Assembly (NCBI RefSeq): GCF_002944405.1
Contig: NZ_CP024310.1
Location: 1,364,001-1,428,000 of the forward strand
DNA length: 64,000 nt
From: Sinorhizobium fredii
GTDB lineage: Bacteria; Pseudomonadota; Alphaproteobacteria; Rhizobiales; Rhizobiaceae
Direction: 5' to 3'
A program made the position numbers and the translations under genes. Position 1 is the first letter of the stretch; every line of letters begins with the position of its first letter. Below the pieces are notes generated by a model. It did not search any database. It saw nothing but the letters and a program-made list of their open reading frames with translations, and was not told the origin of the DNA. This document shows positions 1-9,213 of this stretch, piece by piece.

Positions 1-2
1 TT

Positions 3-179
3 GCCGCCGTCAGCTACGGCACGGAAGCGGGCCTTTATCAAGCGGCCGGTATCGACGCGATCATCTGCGGTCCGGGTGACATCGCACGAGCCCACAAGGC
101 GGACGAATATATCGAGATCGGCGAACTCGCGGCCTGCCGAACAATGATCGAGGCGCTTGGCCGAAGGCTAGGCGCGTGA
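3..179 (+). CDS. C-terminal end of an ArgE/DapE-type M20 deacylase (partial)
   Basis: The window opens inside this gene. The last 58 codons are read in frame 3 and stop at TGA 177-179. The segment contains SYGTEAG, a CGPGD motif and AHKADEYI, the usual end of acetylornithine deacetylase-like M20 metallopeptidases, where the glutamate of GTEAG and the histidine of the AHKADE stretch lie close to the metal site. The family removes acyl groups from N-acylated amino acids or amines. The gene runs in the same direction as the reductase and cupin that follow, so it may be the front of the same catabolic operon. Full length, start and metal ligands cannot be judged. Confidence 0.8.
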   Translation, partial: AAVSYGTEAGLYQAAGIDAIICGPGDIARAHKADEYIEIGELAACRTMIEALGRRLGA

Positions 180-304
180 ACCCGGTCAACCGGCAAGTCG
201 AAGCCACCCATCAAATCGGTGCCAAATGCCGTCGACCCTGCCTGCTTCGGAGCATTCTACCGGGGCAACACGGCAATGATGCATGAAAAGAAACGGGGAC
301 GACC

Positions 305-1228
305 ATGGCCTTTCTATTCAACTCGGATGCCGTACGGGCGAAGATCTTCGCGACTGAATTCGCCCGCGAGCTACCCTCGCTTTCTTTCTTCACGGATGCC
401 GGCAGCGTCGATCCTGCTGCGGTCCGCTACCTGCTGACTTGGACCGCACCGCCGGACCTCGAACGCTATGTCAATCTCGAAGTGCTGTTCTCGATCGGCG
501 CCGGCGTCGACCAGTTCGCGCTCGACCGCCTGAAGAAAAGGGTCAAGCTCGTCCGGATGATCGAAGACGGCATCACCCGGATGATGCAGGAATATGTGAC
601 ACTCGCCGTCCTCGCGCTGCATCGCGACCTTCCCGGTTATCTCAACCAGCAACGTGCCGGCGAATGGCGCGGGCGTCCCGTCCGCCAGGCGGCGGAGCGC
701 CGGGTCGGCGTCATGGGCCTCGGCAATCTCGGCCGGGCGGCGCTGGACCGGCTCGGTCCCTTCGGCTTCCCGCTTGCCGGCTGGAGCCGCTCGCCGCACG
801 AGGTCCCGGGCGTCACCTGCTACCACGGCGAAAGCGGTCTTGCCGACTTTCTCGCCAAGCAGGACATCCTGATCTGCCTGCTGCCGCTCACCGCCGAGAC
901 ACACGGCATCCTCGACGCGTCGCTGTTTTCTAAACTCCCGCTGGGCGCCGGTCTCGTTCATGCCGGGCGCGGGCCACAGCTCGATACCGATGCGCTTGTT
1001 GCAGCACTTGAGAGCGGCCAGCTCGCCGGCGCAGTGCTCGACGTCACCGATCCGGAGCCGCTGTCGGCGGAGCACCCGCTCTGGCGCCATCCGAAGGTGA
1101 TCATCACTCCGCATATCGCCAGCGTCACCCAGCCGGAAACCGCGGCAAAAACCGTCGTCGCCAATATCCGGCGCCACGAGGCCGGCCTCGAGCTCGTCGG
1201 CCTCGTCGACCGCGACCGCGGCTATTGA
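305..1228 (+). CDS. ghrA: GhrA-type glyoxylate/hydroxypyruvate reductase (D-2-hydroxyacid dehydrogenase)
   Basis: This 307-residue protein belongs to the NAD(P)-dependent D-2-hydroxyacid dehydrogenases and probably reduces glyoxylate or hydroxypyruvate in the cytoplasm. The dinucleotide-binding loop GLGNLG lies near residue 138. The catalytic region is visible as the arginine of HAGRGP and the late histidine of ITPHIAS. Length fits GhrA (about 310). The ATG at 305 follows the purine-rich stretch AACGGGGAC. The cupin gene starts 27 bases downstream, so the two are probably cotranscribed. The exact 2-oxoacid is inferred from the family only. Confidence 0.85.
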   Translation: MAFLFNSDAVRAKIFATEFARELPSLSFFTDAGSVDPAAVRYLLTWTAPPDLERYVNLEVLFSIGAGVDQFALDRLKKRVKLVRMIEDGITRMMQEYVTLAVLALHRDLPGYLNQQRAGEWRGRPVRQAAERRVGVMGLGNLGRAALDRLGPFGFPLAGWSRSPHEVPGVTCYHGESGLADFLAKQDILICLLPLTAETHGILDASLFSKLPLGAGLVHAGRGPQLDTDALVAALESGQLAGAVLDVTDPEPLSAEHPLWRHPKVIITPHIASVTQPETAAKTVVANIRRHEAGLELVGLVDRDRGY

Positions 1229-1255
1229 ACCCACAGCAACGCCGAAAGGAAAGCC

Positions 1256-1612
1256 ATGTCTCTTCTGAAGAAAATCGACACCAATCCGCAGTTCGAGCCG
1301 AAGCGGTCGACGCCGACCCCCGAACGACTGATTTCCGGCAATCCGTCCTTCAAGACTTGGGCACAGGACGTCGCCCGCGACGGCAAGATCAATACCGGCG
1401 TCTGGGAAGCAACGCCGGGCGAGACCCGCTCGATCAAGGGTGAAACATTCGAGTTCTGCCATATCATCGAAGGCGTCGTCGAACTGACGGAAGAAGGCGG
1501 TGCGGCTCCCGTCACCTATCGCGCCGGCGACAGCTTCGTGATGAAGCCCGGCTTCAAGGGCGTCTGGCGGACGATCGAAACCGTTCGAAAAATCTATTTG
1601 ACCGTCGGCTAG
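1256..1612 (+). CDS. small cupin-domain protein (EutQ/DUF861-like)
   Basis: A 118-residue single-domain cupin. The central part GVWEATPGETRS, followed by EFCHIIEGVVEL and AGDSFVMKPGFKGVW, is the double-stranded beta-barrel pattern of the DUF861/EutQ-like cupins. These usually bind or isomerise small polar metabolites, but few have a known reaction. It has a clear ribosome site (GAAAGGAAAGCC) before ATG 1256 and lies 27 bases behind the GhrA-like reductase. Similar cupins often follow DAO-type oxidases and hydroxyacid reductases in rhizobial catabolic loci, so a role in the same pathway is likely. The specific substrate is unknown. Confidence 0.75.
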   Translation: MSLLKKIDTNPQFEPKRSTPTPERLISGNPSFKTWAQDVARDGKINTGVWEATPGETRSIKGETFEFCHIIEGVVELTEEGGAAPVTYRAGDSFVMKPGFKGVWRTIETVRKIYLTVG

Positions 1613-2238
1613 TGGCAGCGCTTCAGGATCTCCCGGTCTACGAGGTCCAGCGGGACGGCTACTGGCTCAGCGCCGACCGTGGCCGTCCTCGACCTTAACC
1701 GAATCCAGCATCTTGCCGAGGAATCCTACTAGACCCTTGGTTTCGACCGCCGTCTTTTCTGCGCCCTCGCCGTCTTCGCCATCTCCGACGTCTTTACCCT
1801 GCCTGCTGATTTCGGGCGACGACTTGTCGCCGAGCTGACAAAGGGCATGCGCCAGCTGCCTAACCCGCTCACCCCCTGGATGCTCCCCATGTAGGATATC
1901 TTCCGACGAGCTGAAAAGGCGAAACGACGGCCGTTGACCTCACACCTGATCTTCTGTTGTTCCCCGCCGGGCGGATCGGAACGTGGCGATGCAGACCGCC
2001 TCCCTGTTCTCCGTCCTTTCAGCCACGCACCCCGATGCAGGCCATCACGGCAACCAGTGACATCCGTCCTTCCCCGCGTTCGCAAAGCCGTTCCTCGCTT
2101 GCCTCGGGCCAATTGAACGGCCGAAGATTGCGCTGAAACGCCCCCGTCAAACAGCGCATTCGATCATCGCTATTGGCGCAGTCGACTGAAACTGCCGGTA
2201 AAGCGCCGCTAATCTTGCTCGGAAGGCAAGGAGCAGCC
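1613..2238 (+). other. 626-base gap with no recognised gene; possibly decayed coding DNA
   Basis: No intact gene was recognised here. Directly behind the cupin stop a GTG at 1612 opens a 28-codon frame ending in TAA. A second plus-strand frame through about 1730-1893 reads like protein (it includes FAISDVFTLPADFGRR and ends PLTPWMLPM) but has no plausible start. The composition stays coding-like, so this may be the remains of one or more genes. The promoter of the following aldehyde dehydrogenase probably lies in the last 150 bases. Confidence 0.35.
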
Positions 2239-3702
2239 ATGACCCTCAGTTTCAACCCCGATACGCTCGAACTCCCCAAAGGCCATTTCATTGGCGGTCG
2301 CTACGTGCCCGCGGCCGGCGGGCTCGCCATGCATCGTCCTTCCGATGGAGTGGCCTATGCCGAGTGCCCCGTCGCCGGGGAAGACATGGTCGATCAGGCG
2401 GTCGCGAGCGCGACGCGGGCACTCAAGGAAAGCGGCTGGTCGGGCCTGCGTCCGCGCGAAAGGACCCGCGCTCTTTCGCGCTGGGCCGACCTCATCGAGG
2501 CGGAAGCGGCGACGCTGGCGCGCCTCGAGGCGGTCGCCTCTACCCGTCCCGTCGGTCATCTCGTCGACGGCGATATCGCCGTCACCGCCGAGCAGATCCG
2601 CTTCTTCGCCGAATTCGCCGACAAGGAAGGCGGCGATCTGGTGCCGACGGACGACGACAATCTCGGCATGATCATGACCGAGCCCTATGGCGTCGTCGGC
2701 GCAATCACACCCTGGAACTTCCCGGTGTCGATGGCCGGCTGGAAGCTCGGGCCGGCGCTCGCCGCCGGCAATGCGGTCGTCTTGAAGCCGTCCGAGATGA
2801 CGCCCTTCTCGACGCTCTATCTCGCCGAGCTTTCGGTGCGCGCCGGCCTTCCGGCCGGTCTCGTCAATGTCGTGCTCGGCGACGGGCCGACGACCGGCAA
2901 TGCCATTACCGGGCATCCCGGCATTGCCAAGGTGAGCTTCACCGGCTCGACGGCGGCCGGAGCGGCGATCATGGAAAACATCGCGCGCACCGGCATCAAG
3001 CCGATGACGCTCGAGCTCGGCGGAAAAAGCCCGCAGCTCGTCTTCGCCGATGCGGATCTCGACCGCGCGGCGCAGGCGATCGCCCGCAACATCACCGCCA
3101 ATGCCGGCCAGGCCTGCGTCGCCGGTTCGCGGCTGATCGCCGACCGGAAGATCGCCGAGCGGCTGACCGCGGCGATCGTCGGGCACATGTCGGCGATCCA
3201 GCCCGGACCGACCTGGGACGCGGCAAGCCAATATTCGCCGATTATCTCCGAGCGCCAGATCGGCCGGATCGATGCGATCGTGCGGAGAGCCGCGGCGACC
3301 GGCGGCGAATGCCTGCTCGGCGGCCGGCAACTTGAGCGGGAGGGCTACTTCTATGCGCCGACGCTGATCGCCGGGGTCGACCAGTCCTCTCCCGCCGTGA
3401 CCGAGGAGATCTTCGGTCCGGTGCTGACGCTGCAGACCTTCGACGAGGAAGAAGAGGCCCTGGCGCTCGCCGACCACCCGACCTACGGGCTTGCCGCCGG
3501 CGTCTTCACCCGCGACCTGTCGCGCGCTGTCCGCGTGACCCGCCGGCTCGAGGCGGGCACCGTCTGGGTCAACCGATACGGCCGCTCGCGCGACCACATC
3601 CTGCCGACCGGTGGCTACAAGAGCTCCGGCATCGGCAAGGATCTCGGCCGCGAAGCCTATCTCGCCAACCGCCGCAGCAAGAGCGTGCTGATCAATCTCT
3701 GA
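2239..3702 (+). CDS. NAD(P)-dependent aldehyde dehydrogenase
   Basis: A 487-residue aldehyde dehydrogenase of the ALDH superfamily, oxidising an aldehyde to the carboxylic acid. The catalytic cysteine is Cys293 in AGQACVAGS and the general base is Glu259 in LELGGKS; the NFPVS and FTGSTAAG cofactor-binding segments are present. ATG 2239 was chosen because GGCAAGGAGC stands just in front of it; a frame-open extension to 2173 has no ribosome site. It is followed 10 bases later by the tartrate-dehydrogenase-like gene and then by a second aldehyde dehydrogenase, which makes an operon of three dehydrogenases. The ending NRYGRSRDHILPTGGYKSSGIGK (here in part) is typical of aldehyde dehydrogenases acting on amino or betaine-like aldehydes, but the substrate is inference. 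Confidence 0.88.
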   Translation: MTLSFNPDTLELPKGHFIGGRYVPAAGGLAMHRPSDGVAYAECPVAGEDMVDQAVASATRALKESGWSGLRPRERTRALSRWADLIEAEAATLARLEAVASTRPVGHLVDGDIAVTAEQIRFFAEFADKEGGDLVPTDDDNLGMIMTEPYGVVGAITPWNFPVSMAGWKLGPALAAGNAVVLKPSEMTPFSTLYLAELSVRAGLPAGLVNVVLGDGPTTGNAITGHPGIAKVSFTGSTAAGAAIMENIARTGIKPMTLELGGKSPQLVFADADLDRAAQAIARNITANAGQACVAGSRLIADRKIAERLTAAIVGHMSAIQPGPTWDAASQYSPIISERQIGRIDAIVRRAAATGGECLLGGRQLEREGYFYAPTLIAGVDQSSPAVTEEIFGPVLTLQTFDEEEEALALADHPTYGLAAGVFTRDLSRAVRVTRRLEAGTVWVNRYGRSRDHILPTGGYKSSGIGKDLGREAYLANRRSKSVLINL

Positions 3703-3712
3703 GGGAACTACG

Positions 3713-4756
3713 ATGAAGAGCTATTCAATCGCATTGATCCCCGGGGACGGCATCGGCAAGGACGTGGCGGCGGCCGCCTGGGAGGTACTGGAGAAGGTCT
3801 CCGCCCGGTCGGGCTTCGAGCTGAAGGCCACGGCCTTTCCCTGGTCCTGCGCCTATTACAAGGAAACCGGGGCGATGATGCCGGCCGACGGCATCGAGAC
3901 GCTGCGCGGTTTCGACGCCATCCTGCTCGGCGCGGTCGGCTGGCCCGCGGAGGTTCCGGATTCCGTGTCTCTGCACGGCCTGCTGCTGCCGATCCGCAAG
4001 GCCTTCGTGCAATACGCCAATATCCGTCCGCACCGGCTGCTGCCCGGCGTCGAGGGCCCCTTGAAGGCCCGCAGCTTCGACATCCTCTGCATCCGCGAGA
4101 ACACCGAGGGTGAATATTCCGGTGCCGGCGGCCGCGTGCATCAGGGCACGACGGACGAGGTCGCGGTCGAGACATCGATCTTCACCCGAACCGGTGTCGA
4201 ACGCATCCTCCGTTTCGGCTTCGAACAGGCCCGTGCCCGCCGCGGCAAGCTCGCCTCGGTGACGAAGTCCAACGCGCAGAAATATTCGATGGTCTTCTGG
4301 GACGAGATCACCGAGCGTCTGGCCACGGAATATCCGGACGTGACGGTCACCAGCTACCACATCGACGCGATGGCCGCGCGCATGGTCATGGCGCCGGAAA
4401 GCCTCGACGTCGTCGTCGCCTCCAATCTCTTCGGAGACATCCTCACCGACCTTGGCGCCGCCATTCAGGGCGGCCTCGGCTTTGCCGCCTCAGCCAACAT
4501 CAATCCCGATCGCAGCGCCCCTTCGATGTTCGAGCCGGTGCACGGATCGGCGCCGGATATCGCCCATCTCGGCATCGCCAACCCGATCGCGGCGATCTGG
4601 TCGGCGGCGATGATGCTCGATCATGTCGGCGAGGCGGCCGCGGCGGAGGCAGTCATGGCGGCGATCGCCTCCGCCACCTCCGCCGGGATCGGCACGGTGC
4701 CCGGCAAGGACAGAACGGAAACCATCACAGCCGCGGTTCTTGCCGCGCTCGACTAA
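3713..4756 (+). CDS. tartrate/D-malate dehydrogenase-like enzyme (isopropylmalate dehydrogenase family)
   Basis: A 347-residue metal-dependent decarboxylating dehydrogenase of the isocitrate/isopropylmalate family, closest in pattern to tartrate dehydrogenase/decarboxylase and D-malate dehydrogenase (TtuC/DmlA). The start IALIPGDGIGKDV, the substrate-binding stretch ENTEGEYSG, the lysine in KSNAQKYS, the metal-binding aspartates in ASNLFGDILTDLG and the adenine site EPVHGSAPDIA are all present. It sits between two aldehyde dehydrogenases with 10- and 15-base gaps, indicating one transcript. Leucine biosynthesis is unlikely because no leuC or leuD is nearby and the neighbours are catabolic. 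The natural hydroxyacid substrate is not determined. Confidence 0.85.
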   Translation: MKSYSIALIPGDGIGKDVAAAAWEVLEKVSARSGFELKATAFPWSCAYYKETGAMMPADGIETLRGFDAILLGAVGWPAEVPDSVSLHGLLLPIRKAFVQYANIRPHRLLPGVEGPLKARSFDILCIRENTEGEYSGAGGRVHQGTTDEVAVETSIFTRTGVERILRFGFEQARARRGKLASVTKSNAQKYSMVFWDEITERLATEYPDVTVTSYHIDAMAARMVMAPESLDVVVASNLFGDILTDLGAAIQGGLGFAASANINPDRSAPSMFEPVHGSAPDIAHLGIANPIAAIWSAAMMLDHVGEAAAAEAVMAAIASATSAGIGTVPGKDRTETITAAVLAALD

Positions 4757-4771
4757 TCACAGGGGAACGAC

Positions 4772-6229
4772 ATGCTGAAGTTGAACGACAAGGAGCTTTT
4801 CCGCCAGGCCGGCCTGATCGACGGCGCATGGGTCGACGCAGCCTTCGGTGAGGTCGTCGAGGTCATCGACCCCGCGTCTCAGGACGTCCTCGGCACGGTT
4901 CCGGACATGGGGACGGATGAGACGCGGGCTGCAATCGAGGCTGCCGCTGCCGCCTTCGGAGCGTGGAAAAAGAAGACGCATGCCGAGCGGGCCGCGCTGC
5001 TCGAACGCTGGCACGCGCTGATGATCGAAAATCTCGAGGATCTGGCGCTGCTCCTCACCCTGGAGCAGGGAAAGCCGCTCGACGAAGCGCGTGGCGAGAT
5101 CCGCTATGGCGCCGCCTTCGTCAAATGGTTCGCCGAGGAGGCCCGCCGCATCGGCGGCCATACCATCCCCTCGCCAACGACGGACCGGCGCATCGTCGTC
5201 TTGAAGGAAGCAGTCGGCGTCTGCGCCATCGTCACGCCCTGGAACTTCCCGAACGCGATGATCACCCGCAAGGTCGCCCCGGCGCTCGCCGCCGGCTGCA
5301 CCGTCGTCATCAAGCCCTCGGAATTCACGCCGTTCTCGGCGCTTGCGCTCGGTGTGCTGGCCGAGCGCGCCGGCATTCCGGCCGGCGTGATCAACATCGT
5401 CACCGGCATGCCGACCAAGATCGGCAACGAGTTCATGGCGAACGAGACGGTCCGCAAGATCTCCTTCACCGGCTCGACGCGCGTCGGTTCGCTTCTGATG
5501 CGCGGCGCCGCCGACAGCGTCAAGCGGCTCTCCCTCGAGCTTGGCGGCAACGCCCCTTTCATCGTCTTCGACGACGCCGATCTGGACCTTGCGGTCGAAG
5601 GCGCGATCGCCTCAAAATTCCGCAACGGCGGCCAAACCTGCGTCTGCGCCAACCGCATCCTGGTGCAATCGGGCGTCTATGACGCCTTCGCCGAGAAGCT
5701 CGCCGCCCGCGTCGACGCGATGAAGGTCGGACCGGGAACCGAGCCGGGCGTCGCCATCGGCCCGATGATCAACGCGGCGGCGATCGAGAAGATCGAGCGC
5801 CATGTCGAGGATGCGTTGGCCAGAGGCGCAAAGCTCGCGGCTCGCAGCAAATCTGTGCCGGAGGGCAAGCAATACACGGCCCCGATCGTGCTCACAGGAG
5901 CGACCACCGAGATGCTGCTCGCCAGCGAAGAGACCTTCGGCCCGGTCGCGCCCCTCTTCCGCTTCGAGACCGAGGAGGAGGCGATCGCTATTGCCAACGG
6001 CACGCCCTTCGGACTTGCCGCCTATTTCTACACGGAAAGCCTGAAGCGCTCCTGGCGTGTCGGTGAAGCGCTGGAATTCGGCATGATCGGTCTCAACACC
6101 GGCGCCATCTCCACCGAAGTCGCGCCCTTCGGCGGCGTCAAGCAATCCGGCCTCGGCCGCGAGGGCGCGCAATGCGGCATTGAGGAATATCTCGAAATGA
6201 AGAGCTTCCACATCGGCGGGCTGGCGTAA
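4772..6229 (+). CDS. gabD: succinate-semialdehyde dehydrogenase family protein
   Basis: A 485-residue aldehyde dehydrogenase resembling GabD, which oxidises succinate semialdehyde to succinate. Catalytic Cys290 lies in GGQTCVCANR, the usual GabD pattern with its second cysteine two residues on, and Glu256 lies in LELGGNAPF. The ending GAISTEVAPFGGVKQSGLGREG is the typical GabD tail. The start follows CAGGGGAACGAC at ATG 4772. It is the third dehydrogenase gene of the operon; together with the class III aminotransferase downstream it would let an omega-amino acid be turned into a TCA-cycle acid. Glutarate semialdehyde is an alternative substrate. Confidence 0.87.
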   Translation: MLKLNDKELFRQAGLIDGAWVDAAFGEVVEVIDPASQDVLGTVPDMGTDETRAAIEAAAAAFGAWKKKTHAERAALLERWHALMIENLEDLALLLTLEQGKPLDEARGEIRYGAAFVKWFAEEARRIGGHTIPSPTTDRRIVVLKEAVGVCAIVTPWNFPNAMITRKVAPALAAGCTVVIKPSEFTPFSALALGVLAERAGIPAGVINIVTGMPTKIGNEFMANETVRKISFTGSTRVGSLLMRGAADSVKRLSLELGGNAPFIVFDDADLDLAVEGAIASKFRNGGQTCVCANRILVQSGVYDAFAEKLAARVDAMKVGPGTEPGVAIGPMINAAAIEKIERHVEDALARGAKLAARSKSVPEGKQYTAPIVLTGATTEMLLASEETFGPVAPLFRFETEEEAIAIANGTPFGLAAYFYTESLKRSWRVGEALEFGMIGLNTGAISTEVAPFGGVKQSGLGREGAQCGIEEYLEMKSFHIGGLA

Positions 6230-6259
6230 CTTCGGGATACTCGCAAACCGTGTCGCTCG

Positions 6260-6295
6260 GGCGGGAACCGCTTCGAACACGAGGCGGTTCCCGCC
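6260..6295 (+). terminator. strong hairpin downstream of the succinate-semialdehyde dehydrogenase gene
   Basis: A perfect 12-bp inverted repeat (GGCGGGAACCGC at 6260-6271 and its complement at 6284-6295) encloses a 12-base loop, 30 bases behind the gabD stop. There is no run of T, so it may act as a Rho-assisted terminator or mRNA-stabilising hairpin. The rest of 6230-6527 holds no recognisable gene. Confidence 0.55.
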
Positions 6296-6527
6296 AGGCG
6301 ATCATCACCTCGGCAGTGGACAGCGCGCGAAACAATTCCTCCGAACGCTGAGGATCCTCGTCCGTCCTGCGCCTTAGCGTCGTCTCGTGTCTCCGCGATA
6401 ATAGCTCCGCAGTAACCGAGCGCGCGATTTTGCCATTTGCGACATCGCGCGAAGGGGCGGCGAAGATACATGTGCGAATCCCCAAGTTAGCCAATCTTAT
6501 TCCGCACCTTGGACACAGTTCGTTCCT

Positions 6528-7793
6528 ATGGAGCGTTGGGGCGATGTACTCAACCAACAAGGAACGACTCCCAGGGAGACTTACCGATTGCCGCAGCACA
6601 GCGCGAATGAACAGTACCTGCTAGAGCTGATCAATGCCGAGAGGGCGAAAGCGGGCGTACAGCCGCTGGCCTTCGACAACGACCTCAGCGAAGCCGCCGA
6701 AGGGCACAGCCAGTGGATGCTCGCTGCCGACGTTTTCTCGCATACCGGTTCTGGGGGATCCAGTTCGACACAGCGTATCAAGGCGGCGGGCTATGTCTTG
6801 CAGGGGTCCTGGGCCACCGGTGAGAATATCGCCTGGGCAACGACCCGTGCCCCCACCGGCTATCAGGATGAAGTCAAGCTCCTGCACACCAACTTAATGA
6901 ACTCGTCGGGTCACCGCGCCAACCTTCTCAATCCGAATTTCCGCGAGGTCGGCCTCGGCGTCGAGGTCGGTGACTATGGCGGCCGCAGCAGTGCGTTCGT
7001 GACGGAGAATTTCGCAAAGACCGGTTCCGACCTCTTCCTGACGGGCGTGGCTTTCGACGATCGCGACGGCGATCGCTTCTACGATCCCGGCGAGGGTCTC
7101 GGCGGCATCACGGTGACGGCCAAGAATTCAGCGGGGCAGCTTTTCAAGACCACGACGAGCGCCGCCGGCGGCTATGACCTCGCGCTGAAGCCCGGCACCT
7201 ATACCGTTACCTTCTCGGGCGCCAACATTGCCACGTCGACCCAGACGGCCACCATCGGCACGAAAAACGTCAAGAAGGATCTTATCGATCCGGCCATGAC
7301 CTCAGGAACGCTGAGTGCGAATGCCGCAGCAGAAGGTTCGGCGCCGATGTCGACACCGGTCCACACTCCAGTCCCTTCCGATGCATCGGAGGGCGACGGA
7401 ACGCCTACTTCGAACGCTTGGCTTGCGGATTTCCTCAAAGACAGCGGTGATTGGGACGCGGTGCAGAGCGACCGCTTGACCGGTTCCGCCAGTGATGAGG
7501 CAAGCGCCCCGGTGGCCAAGAATGGCGATCATCTTGCTCTCGCGCTCAATGGAGACCAGTTGCATTTTCAACCGTCCCTGGAGACTGTCGGCAAAGCCGA
7601 TGAAATCGCCGACTTGTTCGAGGAGATGGTTGCGAACTTCGCTCACGGCGATTCTCTCCCGTCTCGGCTAGCGGACCATTCGGACGACCTCCAGGTGCCG
7701 GCGGACGTCGATGCCACGCACGACGCCCTTGCCGACATCCTGGTCCAGATGGCGACAGCTAGAGGCAGCCTGAATTCGGATCTGTTTGTCTGA
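6528..7793 (+). CDS. CAP/SCP-domain protein with a calcium-binding SdrD-B-like repeat
   Basis: A 421-residue protein with a CAP (SCP-like) domain at about residues 25-170: LLELINAERAKAG, HSQWMLAADVFSHTG, GENIAW and SSGHRANLLNPNFREVGLG are the classic blocks. A short beta-sandwich follows (about 180-255) with the aspartate-rich loop DDRDGDRFYDPGEG, which fits a calcium-binding SdrD B-like module. The last 150 residues are acidic and unrecognised. There is no N-terminal signal peptide, yet proteins of this make-up are extracellular, which points to type I secretion through an uncleaved C-terminal signal. The ATG at 6528 has no strong ribosome site; GTG/ATG alternatives nearby are no better. Confidence 0.75.
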   Translation: MERWGDVLNQQGTTPRETYRLPQHSANEQYLLELINAERAKAGVQPLAFDNDLSEAAEGHSQWMLAADVFSHTGSGGSSSTQRIKAAGYVLQGSWATGENIAWATTRAPTGYQDEVKLLHTNLMNSSGHRANLLNPNFREVGLGVEVGDYGGRSSAFVTENFAKTGSDLFLTGVAFDDRDGDRFYDPGEGLGGITVTAKNSAGQLFKTTTSAAGGYDLALKPGTYTVTFSGANIATSTQTATIGTKNVKKDLIDPAMTSGTLSANAAAEGSAPMSTPVHTPVPSDASEGDGTPTSNAWLADFLKDSGDWDAVQSDRLTGSASDEASAPVAKNGDHLALALNGDQLHFQPSLETVGKADEIADLFEEMVANFAHGDSLPSRLADHSDDLQVPADVDATHDALADILVQMATARGSLNSDLFV

Positions 7794-7813
7794 AGCCATC
7801 CGCCGGCGAAAGT

Positions 7814-7843
7814 CGCGGGTTCCCGCCAAGGCGGGAACCCGCG
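7814..7843. terminator. 14-bp perfect palindrome between convergent genes
   Basis: CGCGGGTTCCCGCC at 7814-7827 is followed after two bases (AA) by its exact reverse complement at 7830-7843. It lies between the ends of the CAP-domain gene (+) and the FAD oxidase gene (-), so it can terminate both transcripts. No T-run follows. Confidence 0.6.
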
Positions 7844-7923
7844 AACGTGCACATGAGCCGGTTGCTAGGGAGCGACATCGATCCGCGAGCGCTGGCTCGC
7901 CGCACCGTTGTCGGCTCCCCCAG

Positions 7924-9207
7924 CTACTGAACCCTGTCGAGCATCTTGTAGTACATGCCGACCAGCGGCAGGAACCACGGCTTGCCGAAATGTCCGGGCA
8001 CCGCCGGCCAGGCGAGGTCCTTGACCGGGTTGCGATCGGCCTTGCCGAGAATGGCGTCGGCGATCAGCATGCCCATATGGGTCGACATCTGTGCCCCGTG
8101 GCCGGAATAGCCCATGGCGTACCAGAGCCCGTCGGCAAATCCCGCCCGCGGAAAACGGTCCTTGGTCATGTCGACCAGGCCGCCCCAACAGTAGTCGATC
8201 TCGACCTTGGCGAGATGCGGGAAGATTTCGGCCAGGCTCGCACGCAGGATCGCACCGCTCTTTTCGTCGGAGCGCTGATCCGACGTTGCCGAAAACCGCG
8301 CACGGCCGCCGAAGATCAGCCGGTTGTCGGGCGACAGCCGGAAATAGTTGCCGATATTGAGCGAGGTGACGCAGGTGCGGTTGCCGGGCATCGTCGCGGC
8401 AATCTCGGCCTCGGTCAGCGGCCTGGTTGCGATGATGAAGCTGCCGACCGGCACGATGCGGCGGCGGAAATAGCCGAAGGCGCCCGTCGTATAGGCGCCG
8501 GTCGCCAACAGCACCGTATCGGCCGTCACGCTGCCGCGCGACGTCGCCAGTTCCTGCTTGCCGCCCGACTGGCGCCGGCCCGTTACCGGGGCGTTCTCGA
8601 CGACTGTCGCGCCGTGGCGGACCGCCGTATCGGCAAGACCGACGACGAAGCGGCCCATATGCATCATCGCGCTCTTCTTCGAGAGCATTGCACCGTGAAA
8701 GCAGTCCGAGCCGACCTCGTCCTTCAAATCGCCTTTCGTCAGAAGCGCCGTGTCCGGGTCGACCTCGCGGTTCACCACCTCGAAGTTCCGGGCGATCGCC
8801 TCGAAATGCACCGGCTTCGAGGCAAGCTTCAGCTTGCCGGCGCGCCGGAAGCTGCAGTCGATACCCTCCTCCGCCACGATGCGCTCGATCGTGTCGACGG
8901 AAGCGTCGTAGGCGCGGTAGAGCGCCGCCGCCCGCTCGGGTCCGAGTTCCGCCTTGGCGGCGACGAAGCTGTGGGCAATGCCGTTGTTGAGATGGCCGCC
9001 ATTGCGGCCGGAGGCGCCCGATCCGACCGCCCCCGCCTCCAGCACGATCACTTTCGCGCCGGCCAATGCAAGCTGACGTGCAGCTCCGAGCCCCGTGAAT
9101 CCGCCGCCGATGACGGCGACGTCATAGTGGCCCTCGACCGGTGCGCGGCTGCCCCCTTGAAAGGTGCGAGCCGTGTCGTGCCAGTAGGACTTGAGCTGCA
9201 TGGCCAT
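7924..9207 (-). CDS. DAO-family FAD-dependent amine/amino-acid oxidase (PuuB-like)
   Basis: A 427-residue flavoprotein of the D-amino-acid oxidase (DAO) superfamily. The FAD-binding fold starts at about residue 29 with GGGFTGLGAARQLA and ends in a conserved GYSGHGAQ block near the C-terminus that contacts the flavin. The pattern is like gamma-glutamylputrescine oxidase (PuuB) and related rhizobial oxidases of secondary amines. The start ATG 9207 has CAGGAG at a good distance; ATG 9201 is a possible alternative. The HAD gene ends seven bases upstream on the same strand, so both form one unit. It probably oxidises an amine or N-substituted amino acid to an aldehyde or imine for the dehydrogenases nearby. 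Confidence 0.82.
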   Translation of the reverse strand: MAMQLKSYWHDTARTFQGGSRAPVEGHYDVAVIGGGFTGLGAARQLALAGAKVIVLEAGAVGSGASGRNGGHLNNGIAHSFVAAKAELGPERAAALYRAYDASVDTIERIVAEEGIDCSFRRAGKLKLASKPVHFEAIARNFEVVNREVDPDTALLTKGDLKDEVGSDCFHGAMLSKKSAMMHMGRFVVGLADTAVRHGATVVENAPVTGRRQSGGKQELATSRGSVTADTVLLATGAYTTGAFGYFRRRIVPVGSFIIATRPLTEAEIAATMPGNRTCVTSLNIGNYFRLSPDNRLIFGGRARFSATSDQRSDEKSGAILRASLAEIFPHLAKVEIDYCWGGLVDMTKDRFPRAGFADGLWYAMGYSGHGAQMSTHMGMLIADAILGKADRNPVKDLAWPAVPGHFGKPWFLPLVGMYYKMLDRVQ

Positions 9208-9213
9208 CTCCTG

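Noticed and set aside
371..1462. A 363-codon open frame on the minus strand
   Set aside because: It is the shadow of the GhrA-like and cupin genes, without any recognisable domain.
2209..3597. A 462-codon open frame on the minus strand
   Set aside because: It is the reverse of the aldehyde dehydrogenase; no start site or motif was found.
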